Positions 6,650-7,331 of a stretch of DNA of 7,331 nucleotides are shown here, piece after piece; the first letter of the stretch is position 1; every line of letters starts with the position of its first letter. Made by a program: the position numbers and the translations under genes. This DNA is from Spirochaetaceae bacterium (GTDB lineage Bacteria; Spirochaetota; Spirochaetia; Treponematales; Breznakiellaceae). The notes below the pieces were generated by a model, which was not told the DNA's origin, searched no databases, and worked only from the letters and a program-made list of their open reading frames with translations. The stretch is from contig JAITXS010000068.1 in the NCBI GenBank assembly GCA_031284645.1, positions 1 to 7,331 on the forward strand, written 5' to 3'.

Positions 6650-6654
6650 GGAGG
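6650..6654 (+). promoter_or_regulatory. Ribosome binding site of the terminal gene
   Basis: GGAGG lies 9 bases before the ATG at 6664. It is the strongest Shine-Dalgarno in the right half of the window and supports that ATG as a real start. Confidence 0.8.
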
Positions 6655-6663
6655 TTTTAGATT

Positions 6664-7331
6664 ATGTTTGCATTTCTAAAAAAGGTGATTAAAAATAGGC
6701 GAATATTATATCCGGCAATAAAAGTACGACTATCTCATTCCCTGATTCGTAAAAAAACACTGTATTTTTTTTGTGAAAAGAAACTCCCTTTAACTATATA
6801 TTCTTCTGAGATTTTTAATGTGTCTGGTTATTTATTTGTTCCTAACAATACAGTGATGCAAATAGAACTCATGGTAGGGGTTGAAAAATTTCCATTGAGA
6901 TATGGTAGTGAACGCAAAGATGTCTATTATGCTTTCTTAAATTCTTATGCATCAAACTCTGGTTTCTCCGGTTATATTACGGGCTTACCTCAAGGAAATC
7001 ATCAAAGCAATTTCTTGATAACACTGATTGACGGTAAATCACATATAATACCCTGTGGTACTATTAATGTTGTTGAGGCTCAAGATCTAACGATAATTAC
7101 TCCTCCTCCCTCGCAAATATATATTGGTGATACAGTTAAAATAACAGGAAAATGGATCGGCCCTGACAAACCTACCTCTATTGATATCCATTATGACCAC
7201 GAAAGGCAAAAAGAATGTGTGTTTTCTTTTGAAACACAAATGTTTCATGCTGAATTGGAATTTTTAGATTTTAGGCCCCCATATGCACCAATCTATTTAA
7301 GTTGTGTTACAAGCGGTCGAAAATTTACTCA
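6664..7331 (+). CDS. Unidentified protein, N-terminal 222 residues (runs off the window), beta-sandwich-like
   Basis: The frame is open for 222 codons to the window edge, with a strong RBS. A basic N-terminal segment (KKVIKNRR, KVRLSHSLIRKK, residues 6-31) has no signal peptide or membrane helix. Two beta-rich blocks follow. Residues about 40-130 contain FNVSGYLFVPN (51-61), LRYGSERKDVYYAF (78-91) and SGFSGYITG (99-107); residues about 138-222 contain TPPPSQIYIGDTVKITGKW (146-164). The pattern 'xVxGyl.p...iel.v.....yg..R.DV..af...sGF.g.i' resembles the beta-sandwich modules that precede catalytic domains in some bacterial glycosyltransferases of surface polysaccharide loci. That is inference, because no catalytic motif is inside the window. 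GC is about 34% (225 of 671 bases, hand count), well below the neighbours, and ATA, AGA and AGG codons are used, which suggests transfer. Confidence 0.75.
   Translation, partial: MFAFLKKVIKNRRILYPAIKVRLSHSLIRKKTLYFFCEKKLPLTIYSSEIFNVSGYLFVPNNTVMQIELMVGVEKFPLRYGSERKDVYYAFLNSYASNSGFSGYITGLPQGNHQSNFLITLIDGKSHIIPCGTINVVEAQDLTIITPPPSQIYIGDTVKITGKWIGPDKPTSIDIHYDHERQKECVFSFETQMFHAELEFLDFRPPYAPIYLSCVTSGRKFT

Larger units (their letters stand above)
6359..6663. other. Gene-poor interval, possibly with decayed coding remnants
   Basis: About 305 bp at 42% GC by hand count with no gene I can support. One plus-strand frame stays open from 6370 to the TAG at 6658-6660 (96 codons), but it has no usable start or RBS and no recognised motif. 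In another frame an ATG at 6362, 3 bases after the AMMECR1 stop, gives seven codons before TAA. That frame then stays open to about 6525, encoding the string YTLIHGYGRKDALGNAAHTL, which looks protein-like but matches nothing I know. Two small hairpins occur: 6436-6459 (8 bp, one wobble) and 6470-6483 (5 bp). Neither has a T-tract. Confidence 0.4.

Noticed and set aside
1..7331. CRISPR array, tRNA or rRNA genes, insertion sequence
   Set aside because: No regularly spaced direct repeats, no tRNA-like arms with a T-loop, no rRNA sequence and no transposase motifs were seen on reading both strands.

Overview
The window looks like ordinary bacterial chromosome with one accessory edge. It is protein-dense with both strands used. 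Gene content (alanine racemase, ABC-F ATPase, a divergent glutamate-transporter-fold protein, a HigA-like regulator with a lysine-rich tail, a QueD-family enzyme and an AMMECR1 protein) suggests an anaerobic host-associated bacterium. My best guess is a treponeme-like spirochaete, but this rests on overall gene flavour and not on a marker gene. GC content is near half in sampled parts of the first genes and falls to about a third in the last one.

Layout. Bases 1-1092 (+) hold the 3' part of alr, whose start lies outside the window. It converges on a minus-strand pair read from 4443 to 1147: a divergent dicarboxylate/amino-acid symporter-fold membrane protein (4443-3211) followed by an ABC-F ATPase (3096-1147). 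The convergent gap (1093-1146) has 15-bp C-rich repeats that are G-quadruplex-like on the minus strand. The gap between the two minus-strand genes holds a GC-rich palindromic block. A divergent, very AT-rich intergenic region (4444-4674) leads into a solitary HigA-like protein (4675-5160, +) with no HigB partner. Its promoter is overlapped by a perfect 16-bp palindrome, and a strong hairpin terminator follows the gene.

Next is a two-gene unit: a QueD/PTPS-family enzyme (5400-5774) and an AMMECR1-domain protein (5780-6358), 5 bp apart and preceded by a 15-bp inverted repeat that may act as a leader element. A roughly 300-bp stretch (6359-6663) with no convincing gene follows. It may hold a decayed remnant and a candidate promoter. 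The window ends in a long open reading frame (6664 to the edge) of clearly lower GC with beta-sandwich-like sequence. It may be the N-terminal part of a large surface-polysaccharide or glycosyltransferase-type protein and the start of an accessory region.

The genes do not form one pathway: cell-wall D-alanine supply, translation-factor ATPase, transport, regulation, and pterin/deazapurine metabolism. The best leads are the CExxHGH active site of the QueD homologue, the symporter-fold protein that lacks the usual sodium and substrate residues, the orphan HigA with a histone-H1-like tail, and the leader inverted repeat before queD. I see no clear multi-gene novel system.
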